A DNA stretch of 64,000 bases from Streptomyces celluloflavus (GCA_000720995.1 JOEL01000025.1:1-64000), one strand, 5' to 3'; shown: positions 41,580 to 50,623, counted from the stretch's first letter. Notes: generated by a model not told the origin, from the sequence alone. Made by a program: numbers and translations.

Positions 41580-42899
41580 GTGGGGATCGAGAGCGATCAG
41601 CTCGTCTTTGACTATCTGAGCCGGGTGGGCGACCTGGCCCAGCAGCGGGGGCTGCCCTCCGGCGCGCGGATGCGGCTGGTGGCCACGCTGCGTGCCGAGA
41701 TCGACGCGCAGCAGGCCGATTCGGTCTCCGGTGTGAAGCGGGTGCTGTCCCGGCTGGGGACGCCGGAGGCCGTGGTGACGGCCGCCGGGAGCGGGGACGG
41801 GGACGCCGGCGGGAGCGGGGACGGCGAAGGGGGCGGCCGGGCTCCGGCGGGCCCCGTGACGCCCGCGGACGGACACACCGCGCCGGACGACGACGGCGCT
41901 CCGGCCGCGCCTCCCACCACCCCCTCGCGCTTCTTCCCGCGGCCCGCCGAGCCGCCCGCGCCGCGGCCGAGCACCCGCGACAAGCTCGGCGGACTGGCCC
42001 GGCGCAGTGGGCTGACCGGCCGGATTCCCGCCCCCCGCGACGAGGCCACGGAGCCCCCGGCCGGCCGCCCGAGCTTCCTGAAGAAGGTCATCCGCCCCGA
42101 GCGGCCCGCCCCGCCCGCACCGCGGACCGCCTCGCCGCCGCACCTGGCGGGCCCGGACGAACTGGGCGACGCGGACGAGTCGCCCGACTGGTGGTCGGTG
42201 CAGGCGGACCCGTACGGGCCGGGCGAGACCGTGCCCGGGTTCGTCGGCGGCATCGAGATCGAGGAGATGCGGGAAGGGCTGACGGGCGACCGCCCGTTGT
42301 CGCTGCGGAAGGACGGGGACGGGGACGGGAAGGACGCCGGGGGCGACGAGCACGCCGAGCACGCCGAGGCTGAGCGGGACCCCGACGCCGAGGACGCCGA
42401 GGACGCCGAGGGCGAGGCGGACGGGACGAGGCCGCCGCTGCCCGGACTGCTGCGCCGCGCCCTCGCCCGGCGGCGCGGTGCGGCGGCCGGTGCCGAGGAG
42501 GCCGACGAGGCGGCCGACGCGGGGGCCGACGAGGCGGCCGAGGCGGACGGTTCGCTGATCGCGCGGCTGCGGCTGAGCCCCGTCCTCACGCTGGCCGCGC
42601 TGCTGCTGGTGGCCGGGGCGGTGCTGGGGTCGTGGCTGGCCCTGGTCGGCGGCTGGGCGCTCGCGTACGTATCGCGGCGGCTGACCCGGATCGAGGCGAA
42701 GTTCGCGGCGCTGGGCGTACCGGGCATCGCCGTCGGCGGCCTGATGGTCTGGATCTGGGGACGGTTCGACGGCCGGTGGGGCGAGCCGATCACGCAGGCC
42801 CGGCTGGGCCAGGAGCTCTTCGACGGGCTGCCGGTGATGGCCCGGGTCGCGGCCGTCGCCTCGGCCGCGTTCCTGGTGTGGCGGATGCGGCGCGCGTAG
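41580..42899 (+). CDS. Hypothetical membrane protein with long disordered centre
   Basis: A 439-residue protein. Residues 1-60 form a compact helical domain (SDQLVFDYLSRVGDLAQQ; VSGVKRVLSRLGTPEAVV) reminiscent of the N-terminal HAAS-like signalling fold. About 60-300 is Pro/Gly/Asp/Glu-rich and disordered. The C-terminal 110 residues hold about three membrane helices (SPVLTLAALLLVAGAVLGSW; GVPGIAVGGLMVWIWG). GTG 41580 has AGGGGA 5 bases upstream. It is divergent from the Helicase_C_3 gene. I recall this architecture in Streptomyces genomes, but the function is unknown. Confidence 0.7.
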   Translation: MGIESDQLVFDYLSRVGDLAQQRGLPSGARMRLVATLRAEIDAQQADSVSGVKRVLSRLGTPEAVVTAAGSGDGDAGGSGDGEGGGRAPAGPVTPADGHTAPDDDGAPAAPPTTPSRFFPRPAEPPAPRPSTRDKLGGLARRSGLTGRIPAPRDEATEPPAGRPSFLKKVIRPERPAPPAPRTASPPHLAGPDELGDADESPDWWSVQADPYGPGETVPGFVGGIEIEEMREGLTGDRPLSLRKDGDGDGKDAGGDEHAEHAEAERDPDAEDAEDAEGEADGTRPPLPGLLRRALARRRGAAAGAEEADEAADAGADEAAEADGSLIARLRLSPVLTLAALLLVAGAVLGSWLALVGGWALAYVSRRLTRIEAKFAALGVPGIAVGGLMVWIWGRFDGRWGEPITQARLGQELFDGLPVMARVAAVASAAFLVWRMRRA

Positions 42900-42950
42900 G
42901 GGCGCGGTGCCTGCGGGGTGCGAGGGCGGACCGAGGTACGCGGGCGGCGG

Positions 42951-43833
42951 TCACGCCCTCTGCGCGGCCAGGAACGGAAGGACGACGCAGGGCCTGGCCG
43001 AGGTCGACGCGGGCGGTGGTGCCGTCGCGGGTGATCTCGATACCGGCGGTACGGGTCCCGTCCGCGACCGGCCCGGTGCCGATCCGGGCGGTGAGCGGCC
43101 CCGGTGCGGTGTGGGCGAGCGGCAGGTCCTCGACGAGGGTGTGAGGGGCGGCGTAGTGGTCCCGCACCTCGGCGACGTATGTGACGGTGTCGACGGCGGC
43201 CGGGTCGGGGCGCCAGGTCAGCAGGTGCCGGGGGCGGTCAGGGGTGGCCGGCCGAGGACGGCGGGCAGGGCGGCGCCGCCGCCCGCCTCGAAGCCGTAAC
43301 CGGCCTGGCCGGAGGTGCCGGTGACGACGTGCCGGGCGAAGTCCACGATGCTGGAGTGCCGGATCTGACGGACCAGCAGTTCGGTGAGGAACGCGTCGCG
43401 GGCCGGTTCGGTGTGCCGCAGCCCGGACGGGGTGACCAAGAGCGGAACGTCCTGCCAGTTGGTGAAGGGCAGCAGGGCGTCGCGCAGCAGGACCACCTGG
43501 TGCAGCCACTCGTTGTAGAGCTGCATCGCGACGGGCCCGCCGCGCCGGCCGAGGAACAGACCGGCCGCGGGAGGGGTGAGCGGATGGCCGTAGCAGTGGC
43601 TGCGGACGACCAGTGGTCCGGCGGGCAGCGGTATCCCTTTTCGCCGGGCTGCCGCCACCGCTGCCGTCGGGCCCGCAACCGGCCGGTGCGACCGCCCCGG
43701 TGGCGACCAGGGCAAGCGCGGTCGCCACGCGGGGCCATGGGTTCGGCGGGGGACGGGGCCACGGGTTCGACGATGTGAGTAGTTCTCCCGTATCCGAACA
43801 GCAGGTCCGTTGCCGACACTTGTCACGCGCCAT
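42951..43833 (-). pseudogene. Lipoprotein gene interrupted by frameshifts
   Basis: No single frame covers the gene. The N-terminus (ATG 43833 or GTG 43728; signal peptide ending PAGCG) is in one frame. The central about 140 residues (including YNEWLHQVVLLRDALLPFTN) are in a second. The following VDTVTYVAEVRDHYAAPHT returns to the first. A plausible end FLAAQRA-stop at 42951 is in the second again. Shifts fall near 43635-43641 (CCCTTTT), 43230-43234 (GGGGG) and about 42971-42977. All pieces have coding character. Either the gene is decayed or the assembly has homopolymer errors. The function of the intact form is unknown. Confidence 0.7.
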
Positions 43834-43907
43834 ATGTGCTCCCCACCGCGCTCCCCTCCGCGCTCCGTTCTCCCGTCTCCTCTCCGTCCTCCCACCCGGA
43901 CAGGACC

Positions 43908-44597
43908 ATGAACTCGACACCCAGTCCCGAGCAGGCCCCCCACGATGTGGCGAGGTGCGCCTGTCCCGCCTGCCAGCTCTTCCGCTACCAGCGGCAGTAC
44001 GGCCCCGACCCCGGGCGCGCCCTGCCACCGCCCTACCCGCCTCCGGGCTACGGGGCACCGGGCCAGGAAACCCCCGGCCAGGGGCCGCCGAACCAGAGCA
44101 TCCCCGGCTACGGGACGCATCCCGGCTACGGGACACCCCCTGGCTACGGGGCACCGCCCGGTTACGGGCCCCCGCCCCCGGGGTATGTCCCCCCGCCGCC
44201 GGGATATCTGCCCGCGCACAGCGCCGGCAGCGATCGGGCCGTCGCCGCGCTGGCCCACTGGACGCCGCTGGTCGTCGCGGTCGTCTTCGCGTTCGTCATC
44301 CCCGGTTTCTCGGTGTTCCTCTGCTTCGTGCCACCGCTGATCGTGATGACGACCGCGAAGTCCGAGTACGTCCGGAGCCATGCCCGCGAGGCGCTCAACT
44401 TCCAGCTCACCGTGCTGATCCCGGGAACGGTCATCCTGTTGCTGTCCCTGGCGGCGCGGGGGTTCGGGGGAGTGCTGAGCCTCGTCCTGTTCGTCTGCTG
44501 CCTGATCGTTCAGATCATGGCCGCGTTGAAGGCGGGCGGCGGCGAGCAGTTCCGGTACCCCGTCTGCCTCCGCTTCGTGAAGCAGACGAACGGGTGA
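43908..44597 (+). CDS. DUF4870-family membrane protein with Pro/Gly/Tyr N-terminus
   Basis: A 229-residue protein. Residues 1-20 include CACPACQLF, a CxCxxC cluster. Residues about 35-105 are PPGYG-type repeats. The C-terminal domain has AALAHWTPLVVAVVFAFVIP, FVPPLIVMTTAKSEYVRSHA and REALNFQLTVLIPGTVILLL, the DUF4870 pattern of membrane helices with a conserved EALNFQ. It is related in plan to TM2-like proteins with N-terminal PGY repeats. Its function is unknown. It ends before a hairpin terminator. Confidence 0.82.
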   Translation: MNSTPSPEQAPHDVARCACPACQLFRYQRQYGPDPGRALPPPYPPPGYGAPGQETPGQGPPNQSIPGYGTHPGYGTPPGYGAPPGYGPPPPGYVPPPPGYLPAHSAGSDRAVAALAHWTPLVVAVVFAFVIPGFSVFLCFVPPLIVMTTAKSEYVRSHAREALNFQLTVLIPGTVILLLSLAARGFGGVLSLVLFVCCLIVQIMAALKAGGGEQFRYPVCLRFVKQTNG

Positions 44598-44755
44598 GGA
44601 ACGAGTGAGGAACGGGGGATGGGCGCGGATACGGCCCCGTACGCGGGGCAGGGCGCGACCCCGGAGAGGACGGATAGCCGATAGCGGAAGGTGACGGCAT
44701 CACCGGCGATTCGCTCGGTGCGCCTGCTCGGCTGAATCGGCGAGTTTTACGCGCA

Positions 44756-44778
44756 GCCCGGGGAGTACGACCCCGGGC
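44756..44778. terminator. Intrinsic terminator hairpin
   Basis: GCCCGGGG and CCCCGGGC (perfect 8-bp stem, 7-base loop) between the convergent DUF4870 and 47-residue-protein genes. Confidence 0.65.
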
Positions 44779-44803
44779 CGCGTGCTGTCTTTGCGCGGCG
44801 GTG

Positions 44804-44947
44804 CTACTCGCCCGTGGCGGAGCGCTCGCGCTCCTTCTTCCACGGGATGTGGATGGCGAGCAGGTCGCCCACCGAGCCGACCACGTTGAACGCGAGCAGG
44901 CCCACGCCTTTCAGCACTCGCACCGCGTAACCCGCAGCCTCTTCCAT
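44804..44947 (-). CDS. 47-residue hydrophobic small protein
   Basis: ATG 44947 has AGGGGA 8 bases upstream. The product is mostly one hydrophobic segment (YAVRVLKGVGLLAFNVVGSV) followed by a charged tail HIPWKKERER, so probably an inner-membrane or peripheral peptide. The longer frame to 45034 is possible but lacks a better ribosome site. I do not recognise the family. Confidence 0.55.
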   Translation of the reverse strand: MEEAAGYAVRVLKGVGLLAFNVVGSVGDLLAIHIPWKKERERSATGE

Positions 44948-45117
44948 GTTCCGATCCCCTCGCATGCCCCCGTGGCTTATCTCGGTCATGGAGACGCTTT
45001 CCGCCGCCACTCGGTTGCCCGGGGGACATTTCACGAGCCGCCTTGCGGTTGCTCTCGGTCACGGGTGGGGACAGGGCGACGTCTGACATCTGATGCCCGG
45101 CGACAGATCACCATGAC

Positions 45118-45200
45118 GGGGAATTCACGTCCCCGGCGGGAATTCACGTCCCCGGGCGGGGAATTCGGATCCCTTACGGGGGCACCCGATCCCTTACGGG
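45118..45200. repeat. Two kinds of short tandem repeat at the 3' end of the LuxR gene
   Basis: Two copies of GGGAATTCACGTCCCCGG are followed by a third GGGGAATTC half and two copies of GATCCCTTACGGGGCACCC. The second pair includes the stop codon of the LuxR/ATPase gene. Confidence 0.65.
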
Positions 45201-47551
45201 GCACCCGACGCCGACTCCCCTCGCCGCCCCTCATGGACCCACACCGCCACCTGGGACCGGGAGGTGAAGCCGAGCTTGGCCAGGATGCGTTCGACGTGGT
45301 TCTCGGCGGTGCGCTGGGCGATCACGAGACTGGCGGCGATCTCCTTGTTGCTCAGGCCCAGGGCGACGAGGCCGGCGACTTCGCGTTCCCGCCGGGTGAG
45401 CGGCGCGTCCGGGCCCGTGTGCGCGGGGCGCCGGGGCGGGGGCGGGGCGGGCGCGGGTGCTTCCTCCAGTACGTAGGCCAGTGCGGCGGCGGGGCTGAAC
45501 GCGGCGCCGCGCCGGACCGCCCGGTCGAACTCCCCGGCCGGCAGCGCCGCGCGCACCGCGTCCTCGCACCGCTGGTGGGACTCGGCCATGAAGGGCGCGG
45601 CGGAGAGCGTCCCGCCGATCGTCTCCCAGAGGGACCGGAGGATGCCGAGCAGATGGGCGGCGCGCCGGGTCGCGCCGGCCGCCTCCGCGCTCCAGGCCAC
45701 CAGCTCCACGCACATCGCGATGTCCCACCAGTCATGGAACGGCCGCATGAGCCGGATCGCCTCGCGCGCCAGACCGTCGGTGGTGTCGCGGTCGCCGCCC
45801 AGCCACTGGAGGAGGCCCCGGGCGAACAGGGTGAGCGCCCTGAGCCACGATTCCCCGTGCGCCGAGGTGACCGCCTCGCACTCCCGGCACAGGGCCAGCG
45901 CCCGGTCGTGGTCGCCCAAGTGCCATACGGCGATGGCGAGTTTGACCGTGCATTCGGTGGCGCCGCCGAGATCGCCCAGCGCGCGGTGGCCGGTGGCGGC
46001 GGCCTCGAACAGCGCGGCCGCGCGCGGCAGATCCCAGCGGAACGCGGCGGCGAGCGCCTGGTGGTGCCGCGCCCAGGCGAGGGCGGAGGCGTCTTCGAGA
46101 TGCTCGGCCGCCGCGCGGTATTCGTCCAGTGCGGGCAGCGCCTCCTCGATGGCGCCCTGCAGGACGCCGAGGTAGGCGTAGGTGCCCAGCGCCGTGGCGC
46201 GCGCCGAGCTCTGCGCGCGCTCGGCCGCCAGCAGCCGGTCGAGCCAGTGGCGCCCCTCGTGCAGGGACCCGAGGGTGATCCAGTAGTGGCGGGGGGTCAC
46301 CGCCAGGCGCATCCCGGCCGCCGCCTCGCCGGGCTCCGTCAGGCAGTAGTCCAGGGCCACCCGCAGGTTGGCGTGGTCGAGGCGCAGCCGCGTGAACCAC
46401 GCCGCCTGTTCCGGGCCGAACCACTGCGCCTGGGCCTGTGCCGTCAGGCCGAGGTAGTGATCACGGTGGCGGCGGCGGTACGCCGCGGCCGTGCCGGACG
46501 CGGCCAGCCGGTCCTGCCCGTACTCGCGGACGGTCTCCAGCATCCGGTACCGGGCGCGGCCACCGTGCTCGTGCCGGGTCAGTACGGACTTCTCCACCAG
46601 GCCGTCCACCACATCGACCAGCGCTTCCGCCGGCAGGTCGTCCGCCGCGCAGACGGCCGCCGCGGCCCCGAGGTCGAAGCCGCCCGAGAAGACCGAGACC
46701 CGGGCCCACAGGGCACGTTCCCGCTCCGTGCACAGCGCGTGGCTCCAGTCCATCAGCGCGCGCAGGGTCCGCTGCCGGGGCAGGGCGGTACGGCTGCCGA
46801 GCGTCAGCAGCGCGAAACGGTCCTCCAGGCGGGCGAGCATCTCGTCGAGGGTGAGGGTGCGCATCCTGGCCGCGGCGAGTTCGATCGCCAGGGGCAGCCC
46901 GTCCAGGCGCTGGACCAGCTGCGCCACCGCCTCGGCGTTGTCCTGGGTGACCTCGAACCCGGGCAGGACGGCCGCGGCGCGCCGGCCGAACAGCTCCACC
47001 GCCGGGCAGGTGAGCAGCTCCCGGACCGAGGGCCGACGGCTCGGGACCGGCGTCGGCAGCGGCGGCACCACGAACACCTGCTCCCCGGTGACGCCCAGCA
47101 CGTGGCGGCTGGTCGTCAGCACGCGGATACCGGGCGCGGCCCGGAGCAGGGTGTCGGCCAAGCGCGCGCAGGCGTCGACGAGGTGCTCGCAGTTGTCCAG
47201 CACAAGCAGCAGCCGCCGGCCGCGGACATGGCCGGTGACCACGTCGAGGGTGGCGCGGCCGGACTGGTTCACCAGGCCCAGCGCGGTGGCCACGGTATGG
47301 GCCAGCAGCTTCGGGTCGCGCAGCCCGGCCAGCTCCACGACGCACACACCGTCGCGGAACGCCCGGGTGACCGTGGCGGCGGTACGCAGCGCCACCCGGG
47401 TCTTGCCGACGCCCCCGGCCCCCGTCAACGTGACCAGCCGCGACGCGGAGAGCAGCCGCCGCACCTCCGCGACCTCGGTGCGCCGCCCGACCAGGGCGGT
47501 GAGGTCGGCGGGAATCCCCGCCATCCCGCCCAGCGGTACCCCAGTTCCCAT
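45194..47551 (-). CDS. LuxR-family regulator with N-terminal NTPase (AfsR/LAL-like)
   Basis: A 785-residue protein. Walker A TLTGAGGVGKT is at about 41-51, and LLLVLDNCEHLVDACARLAD gives Walker B. The central part has TPR-like helical repeats (WARHHQALAAAFRWDLPRAA). The C-terminal LuxR helix-turn-helix reads LTRREREVAGLVALGLSNKE and RTAENHVERILAKLGF. Such large regulators couple NTP hydrolysis and a bound signal to DNA binding, often for secondary metabolism or transport. The ATG at 47551 is at the start of the conserved P-loop domain. Its target is not evident from its neighbours. Confidence 0.9.
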   Translation of the reverse strand: MGTGVPLGGMAGIPADLTALVGRRTEVAEVRRLLSASRLVTLTGAGGVGKTRVALRTAATVTRAFRDGVCVVELAGLRDPKLLAHTVATALGLVNQSGRATLDVVTGHVRGRRLLLVLDNCEHLVDACARLADTLLRAAPGIRVLTTSRHVLGVTGEQVFVVPPLPTPVPSRRPSVRELLTCPAVELFGRRAAAVLPGFEVTQDNAEAVAQLVQRLDGLPLAIELAAARMRTLTLDEMLARLEDRFALLTLGSRTALPRQRTLRALMDWSHALCTERERALWARVSVFSGGFDLGAAAAVCAADDLPAEALVDVVDGLVEKSVLTRHEHGGRARYRMLETVREYGQDRLAASGTAAAYRRRHRDHYLGLTAQAQAQWFGPEQAAWFTRLRLDHANLRVALDYCLTEPGEAAAGMRLAVTPRHYWITLGSLHEGRHWLDRLLAAERAQSSARATALGTYAYLGVLQGAIEEALPALDEYRAAAEHLEDASALAWARHHQALAAAFRWDLPRAAALFEAAATGHRALGDLGGATECTVKLAIAVWHLGDHDRALALCRECEAVTSAHGESWLRALTLFARGLLQWLGGDRDTTDGLAREAIRLMRPFHDWWDIAMCVELVAWSAEAAGATRRAAHLLGILRSLWETIGGTLSAAPFMAESHQRCEDAVRAALPAGEFDRAVRRGAAFSPAAALAYVLEEAPAPAPPPPRRPAHTGPDAPLTRREREVAGLVALGLSNKEIAASLVIAQRTAENHVERILAKLGFTSRSQVAVWVHEGRRGESASGAP

Positions 47552-47670
47552 GGGCCCAACCTAGCCGGGGCGACCGACGGGCAGGGAGGCCGCGCGTCTC
47601 CCCGCCACTTTCCGCCGTGCCCGGGAGATGGCGGGGACCGTAGCGCGGGAGGTCTCACCGCCCCCGGGGC

Positions 47671-48084
47671 CTAGAGATAGAGCTGAGCCCCGCACGCCGC
47701 GCAGCACGTCTTGCCGCCCGACCGGCGGGTGGCGGCGTGCGCGCACAACTGCCGTCCCGCGTACGGTGCGACCGCGCCCGAGGCCGCACCCGGGACCGGG
47801 ACCGGGATCGTTTCCGAGCAGGCGAAGGGCTGCCGGTCACCGCGGTACAGCGCGTCGCGCGCCATGGCGTCGAGCCACGCGATGTCGTCGGCACAGGCGT
47901 ACAGGGCGACTTCGCCGCCCGGCAGCTTGGCCGACCCGACCCACATCACCCGCACCGCCTCGCGACGGCAGCCCAGCCAGCAGCGCGCGGTGAGCCACTC
48001 GTGGTGATCCTCCGGCTCGGGAAGCGGCGGCCATCGCCTCTCGGCGGGCAGCCGGAAGCGGGGCTCACGAACCTCGAAGTTCAC
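47671..48084 (-). CDS. Cys-containing hypothetical protein, locus B
   Basis: A 137-residue protein with six or more Cys, including RCWLGCRRE, CADDIAW and a terminal TCCAACGAQLYL that could be a zinc knuckle. The GTG start overlaps the LPSLGID-family stop by 4 bases (GTGA), so the two are translationally coupled. I do not recognise the family. Its position corresponds to the MIPECG-type gene of the first XRE locus: second gene of the divergent arm. Confidence 0.6.
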   Translation of the reverse strand: MNFEVREPRFRLPAERRWPPLPEPEDHHEWLTARCWLGCRREAVRVMWVGSAKLPGGEVALYACADDIAWLDAMARDALYRGDRQPFACSETIPVPVPGAASGAVAPYAGRQLCAHAATRRSGGKTCCAACGAQLYL

Positions 48085-48311
48085 CGTGCCCGGCCCTTGA
48101 GCGCGGCAGTGAGCCTCCGGGCCGTGTCGACGTTGCAGCGGCCCAAGTCCACCAAGGGCCGGAGAATCTCGCTGGTACACGACACCAGGTCGATGCCCAG
48201 CGACGGCAGCACGACGCCCACATCCCTGAGGGCGTCGCACAGCTCATCGCGCGCCTCCTCCGCCTCGTTGAATCCGTAGTGAACCGCCCTCGCACTGGCC
48301 GGTGTTGTCAT
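48081..48311 (-). CDS. Small protein of the LPSLGID/LGRCN family, locus B
   Basis: A 76-residue protein whose core VVLPSLGIDLVSCTSEILRP and LVDLGRCNVDTARRLTAAL matches the 109-residue protein at 12129-12458. The N-terminal helix reads EAEEARDELCDALRDVG. ATG 48311 has GGAG 8 bases upstream; ATG 48317 is only 2 bases from it. It is divergent from an XRE-DUF397 pair, as in locus A, and probably works with it. Its molecular role is unknown. Confidence 0.7.
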   Translation of the reverse strand: MTTPASARAVHYGFNEAEEARDELCDALRDVGVVLPSLGIDLVSCTSEILRPLVDLGRCNVDTARRLTAALKGRAR

Positions 48312-48416
48312 AGTCATCGCTCCGTACGCCTCAGGTATCCGCCCTCGTCCGGGCGGCAATCACCATGTGTAGACCCAGCGTTGCCCTCCGCGCGTAGGCT
48401 TTCCAGGTGGCACTCG

Positions 48417-48436
48417 TTGACTTGGCAGCAAGTCAA
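48417..48436. promoter_or_regulatory. Perfect 8-bp-arm palindrome, candidate XRE operator
   Basis: TTGACTTG-GCAG-CAAGTCAA, 16 bases before the XRE start and in the divergent intergenic region. A perfect 16-base match in a high-GC genome is unlikely by chance, and it is AT-richer than its surroundings. Confidence 0.75.
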
Positions 48437-48452
48437 TGGAAGGGAAAGGCAT

Positions 48453-49274
48453 ATGGCCTACGCGGACGAACTCGACCCTTCGGCATCCGTTCTGTCGTTC
48501 TATGCGACAGACCTGCGACGCCGCCGCGAACTCGCCGGTATCTCCCAACGGGACCTGGCCAAACGCGCGCACATGGCCCCCTCGCTCCTCAACAAGATCG
48601 AGGCGACGAAGCGGCTGCCGACCAAGGATCTGTCCGAGCTCTGCGACGAGATCTTCGGGACGGGTGATCACTTTCAGCGGCTGTGGCCCCTGGTGATCAA
48701 GTATGCGTATCCGTCGTGGTTCCGGCCGTATGTGGACCTTGAGGAAGCGGCGACAATCATCCGGTCTTTCCAAGTCCAGGTAGTGCCAGGACTTTTGCAG
48801 ACCGAGGACTATGCGCGAGCGGTGTTCTCAGCTCGACGGCCGGATACCGACCGCGTCGAGGAGCAGGTGACCGCCCGCATGGAGCGGCAGCACATCCTTG
48901 GGCGGAAGATTCCGCCCAAACTGTGGGTGGTGCTGGATGAGAACGTGTTGCGTCGCCGGATGGGCAGCCCCGAGACGATGCGGGCACAGCTTGAGCGTGT
49001 GATGAGTGCTGCTGACGCTCCCAGTAACGTCATCCAGGTCGTGCCGTACGACGCCGGTGAGCACGCGGGTGTTGCAGGACCGTTCGAAGTCCTCGCGTTG
49101 GACGAAGGGCCGGATGTGGTCTACGTAGACGGCTTCTTGCAAGGGCAGATCCTCGCTGAATCCGAACACGTCAGGGCGGCTGAGCGCGCCTATGATCTGC
49201 TTACGGCGGTAGCCCTGTCTCCTGGCCGGTCGATCGACCTGATTGCCGATGCGATGAAGGATCTGAGCCCATGA
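48453..49274 (+). CDS. XRE-family regulator with DUF5753 domain (WhiJ-like), locus B
   Basis: A 273-residue protein. The helix-turn-helix lies at about 18-75 (ATDLRRRRELAGISQRDLAK; APSLLNKIEATKRLPTKDLS). DUF5753 hallmarks are VQVVPGLLQTEDYARAV, RMERQHILG and VIQVVPYDAGEHAGVAGPF. AAGGGAAAGG precedes ATG 48453. It overlaps the DUF397 gene by ATGA. The palindrome upstream suggests autoregulation. Compared with the locus A regulator it lacks the long acidic insertion and is otherwise collinear. Confidence 0.9.
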   Translation: MAYADELDPSASVLSFYATDLRRRRELAGISQRDLAKRAHMAPSLLNKIEATKRLPTKDLSELCDEIFGTGDHFQRLWPLVIKYAYPSWFRPYVDLEEAATIIRSFQVQVVPGLLQTEDYARAVFSARRPDTDRVEEQVTARMERQHILGRKIPPKLWVVLDENVLRRRMGSPETMRAQLERVMSAADAPSNVIQVVPYDAGEHAGVAGPFEVLALDEGPDVVYVDGFLQGQILAESEHVRAAERAYDLLTAVALSPGRSIDLIADAMKDLSP

Positions 49275-49486
49275 CCAGTGCAAGCAGCCTGTCTCGTGCG
49301 TCTTGGCGCAAGTCCAGCTACAGCAGTGACAACGGGGGTTCCTGCGTCGAGGTCGCCGACGGCTTCCCGGGCGTTGTCCCGGTCCGTGACTCCAAGGACC
49401 CGCACGGCCCGGCGCTCGTCTTTCCGGCGGGCAGGTGGGCGTCGTTCGTTTCCTCGGTCAAGTGCGGGGAGTTCGCCGCCCTCTGA
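49271..49486 (+). CDS. DUF397-domain protein
   Basis: A 71-residue protein with a single canonical unit: WRKSSYSSDNGGSCVEVADG, VVPVRDSKDPHGPALVF, WASFVSSVK. It is the usual small acidic partner of XRE regulators (BldB-like). ATGA overlap with the XRE stop indicates coupled translation. A perfect 15-bp terminator follows immediately. It serves as an internal comparison for the four-module protein at 10647. Confidence 0.92.
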   Translation: MTSASSLSRASWRKSSYSSDNGGSCVEVADGFPGVVPVRDSKDPHGPALVFPAGRWASFVSSVKCGEFAAL

Positions 49487-49496
49487 CCCCCGCCTA

Positions 49497-49536
49497 CCGT
49501 GAGCCCGCCACCGCTCCCGCAGTGGCGGGCTCACGG
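49497..49536. terminator. Strong intrinsic terminator
   Basis: A perfect 15-bp stem (49497-49511 with 49522-49536) and a 10-base loop, starting 11 bases after the DUF397 stop. Confidence 0.88.
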
Positions 49537-49736
49537 CTGTCCGGGCCGGGCGCAGCGTGGCACGGGCACTCCCCACGGCGGAGCCGTCCGGGGGACCAGC
49601 GGGTGTGTCGGCCCCACCCCTCGCGTAGGCCACCGCTATGACGGGGGTGGCGCCGTACGTACCGGCGTCCGCCGGCTTCGGGCGCGGTGCGTGTCCCGCC
49701 GGCCCTCTCAGATCCGCAACTGCGTAAGGATTCACC

Positions 49737-50558
49737 GTGGCCGTACCCATCGCGATCGATCACCTGACGGACGGCTACAGCCTGGAGCGTGCGTACTGGC
49801 TGGCGCAGGCGGCCGACCTGGCGTACAAGGACGAGGCCGCCATCGACCGGCAGGCCGGGGAGTGGGGCTTCGGCGAGGTCCGGCACCATAAGACGAGCTT
49901 CACGCCGCCCTTTCCGCTGGAGGACACCCAGGCGTACACGATGGCCGGTGACGACATGATCGTCACCGCGTTCCGCGGCACCGAACCGGCCCAGATCAAG
50001 GACTGGCTCTCGGATGTGGACACGCTGCCGAGCCCTGGTCCCGGCGGCACCGGGTTCGTCCACTACGGCTTCGCCAGGGCCCTGGAGTCGATCCTCCCCG
50101 CCGTCAAGGACGCGCTCGCGGAGCTGCGTACCAACGGGCAGAGCGTGTGGTTCACCGGGCACAGTCTGGGCGGTGCGCTGGCGATGCTCGCCGGGGCCCG
50201 GATGTATCTGGAGGACCCGCGGCTGGCCGCCGACGGGGTCTACACCTACGGGCAGCCCCGCACCTGTGACCGGCTGCTGGCCGCCGCGTACAACAAGGGC
50301 TTCAAGGACCGTATGTACCGCTTCGTCAACAACAACGACATCGTGCCGCAGCTCCCGCCCGAGCCCGTCTACACGCATGTCGAGGCGCTGCGCTACCTCG
50401 ACTCCCAGGGCCGGGTCCGCGAGGCCATGCCGCTCGTCAGCGGCCTCACCGACCGCGCCAGGGGCCTGACCGCCGACGCCTTCGCGCCCGCCAGCGACGG
50501 CATCCGCGACCACTTCATGCGCAACTATCTCGCCGCCCTGGAGAAGAACCTCTCCTGA
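49737..50558 (+). CDS. Class 3 lipase (alpha/beta hydrolase)
   Basis: A 273-residue protein with the lipase motif GHSLGG (141-146, nucleophile Ser143), preceded by VTAFRGTEPAQIKDWLSDVD, which forms the oxyanion-side strand, and followed by TYGQPRTCD and FVNNNDIVPQLPP, supplying the catalytic Asp; a later TH supplies His. No signal peptide is seen, so it may be cytoplasmic or exported otherwise. The GTG start has AAGGA 7 bases upstream. The substrate (triglyceride, lysolipid or other ester) is unknown. Confidence 0.87.
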   Translation: MAVPIAIDHLTDGYSLERAYWLAQAADLAYKDEAAIDRQAGEWGFGEVRHHKTSFTPPFPLEDTQAYTMAGDDMIVTAFRGTEPAQIKDWLSDVDTLPSPGPGGTGFVHYGFARALESILPAVKDALAELRTNGQSVWFTGHSLGGALAMLAGARMYLEDPRLAADGVYTYGQPRTCDRLLAAAYNKGFKDRMYRFVNNNDIVPQLPPEPVYTHVEALRYLDSQGRVREAMPLVSGLTDRARGLTADAFAPASDGIRDHFMRNYLAALEKNLS

Positions 50559-50623
50559 CCCGGGCGGGTCCGGCCGGCAAATGGTGTGCGGGCCGCGGAC
50601 CGGGCGTGATCTGATGAGCCGCC

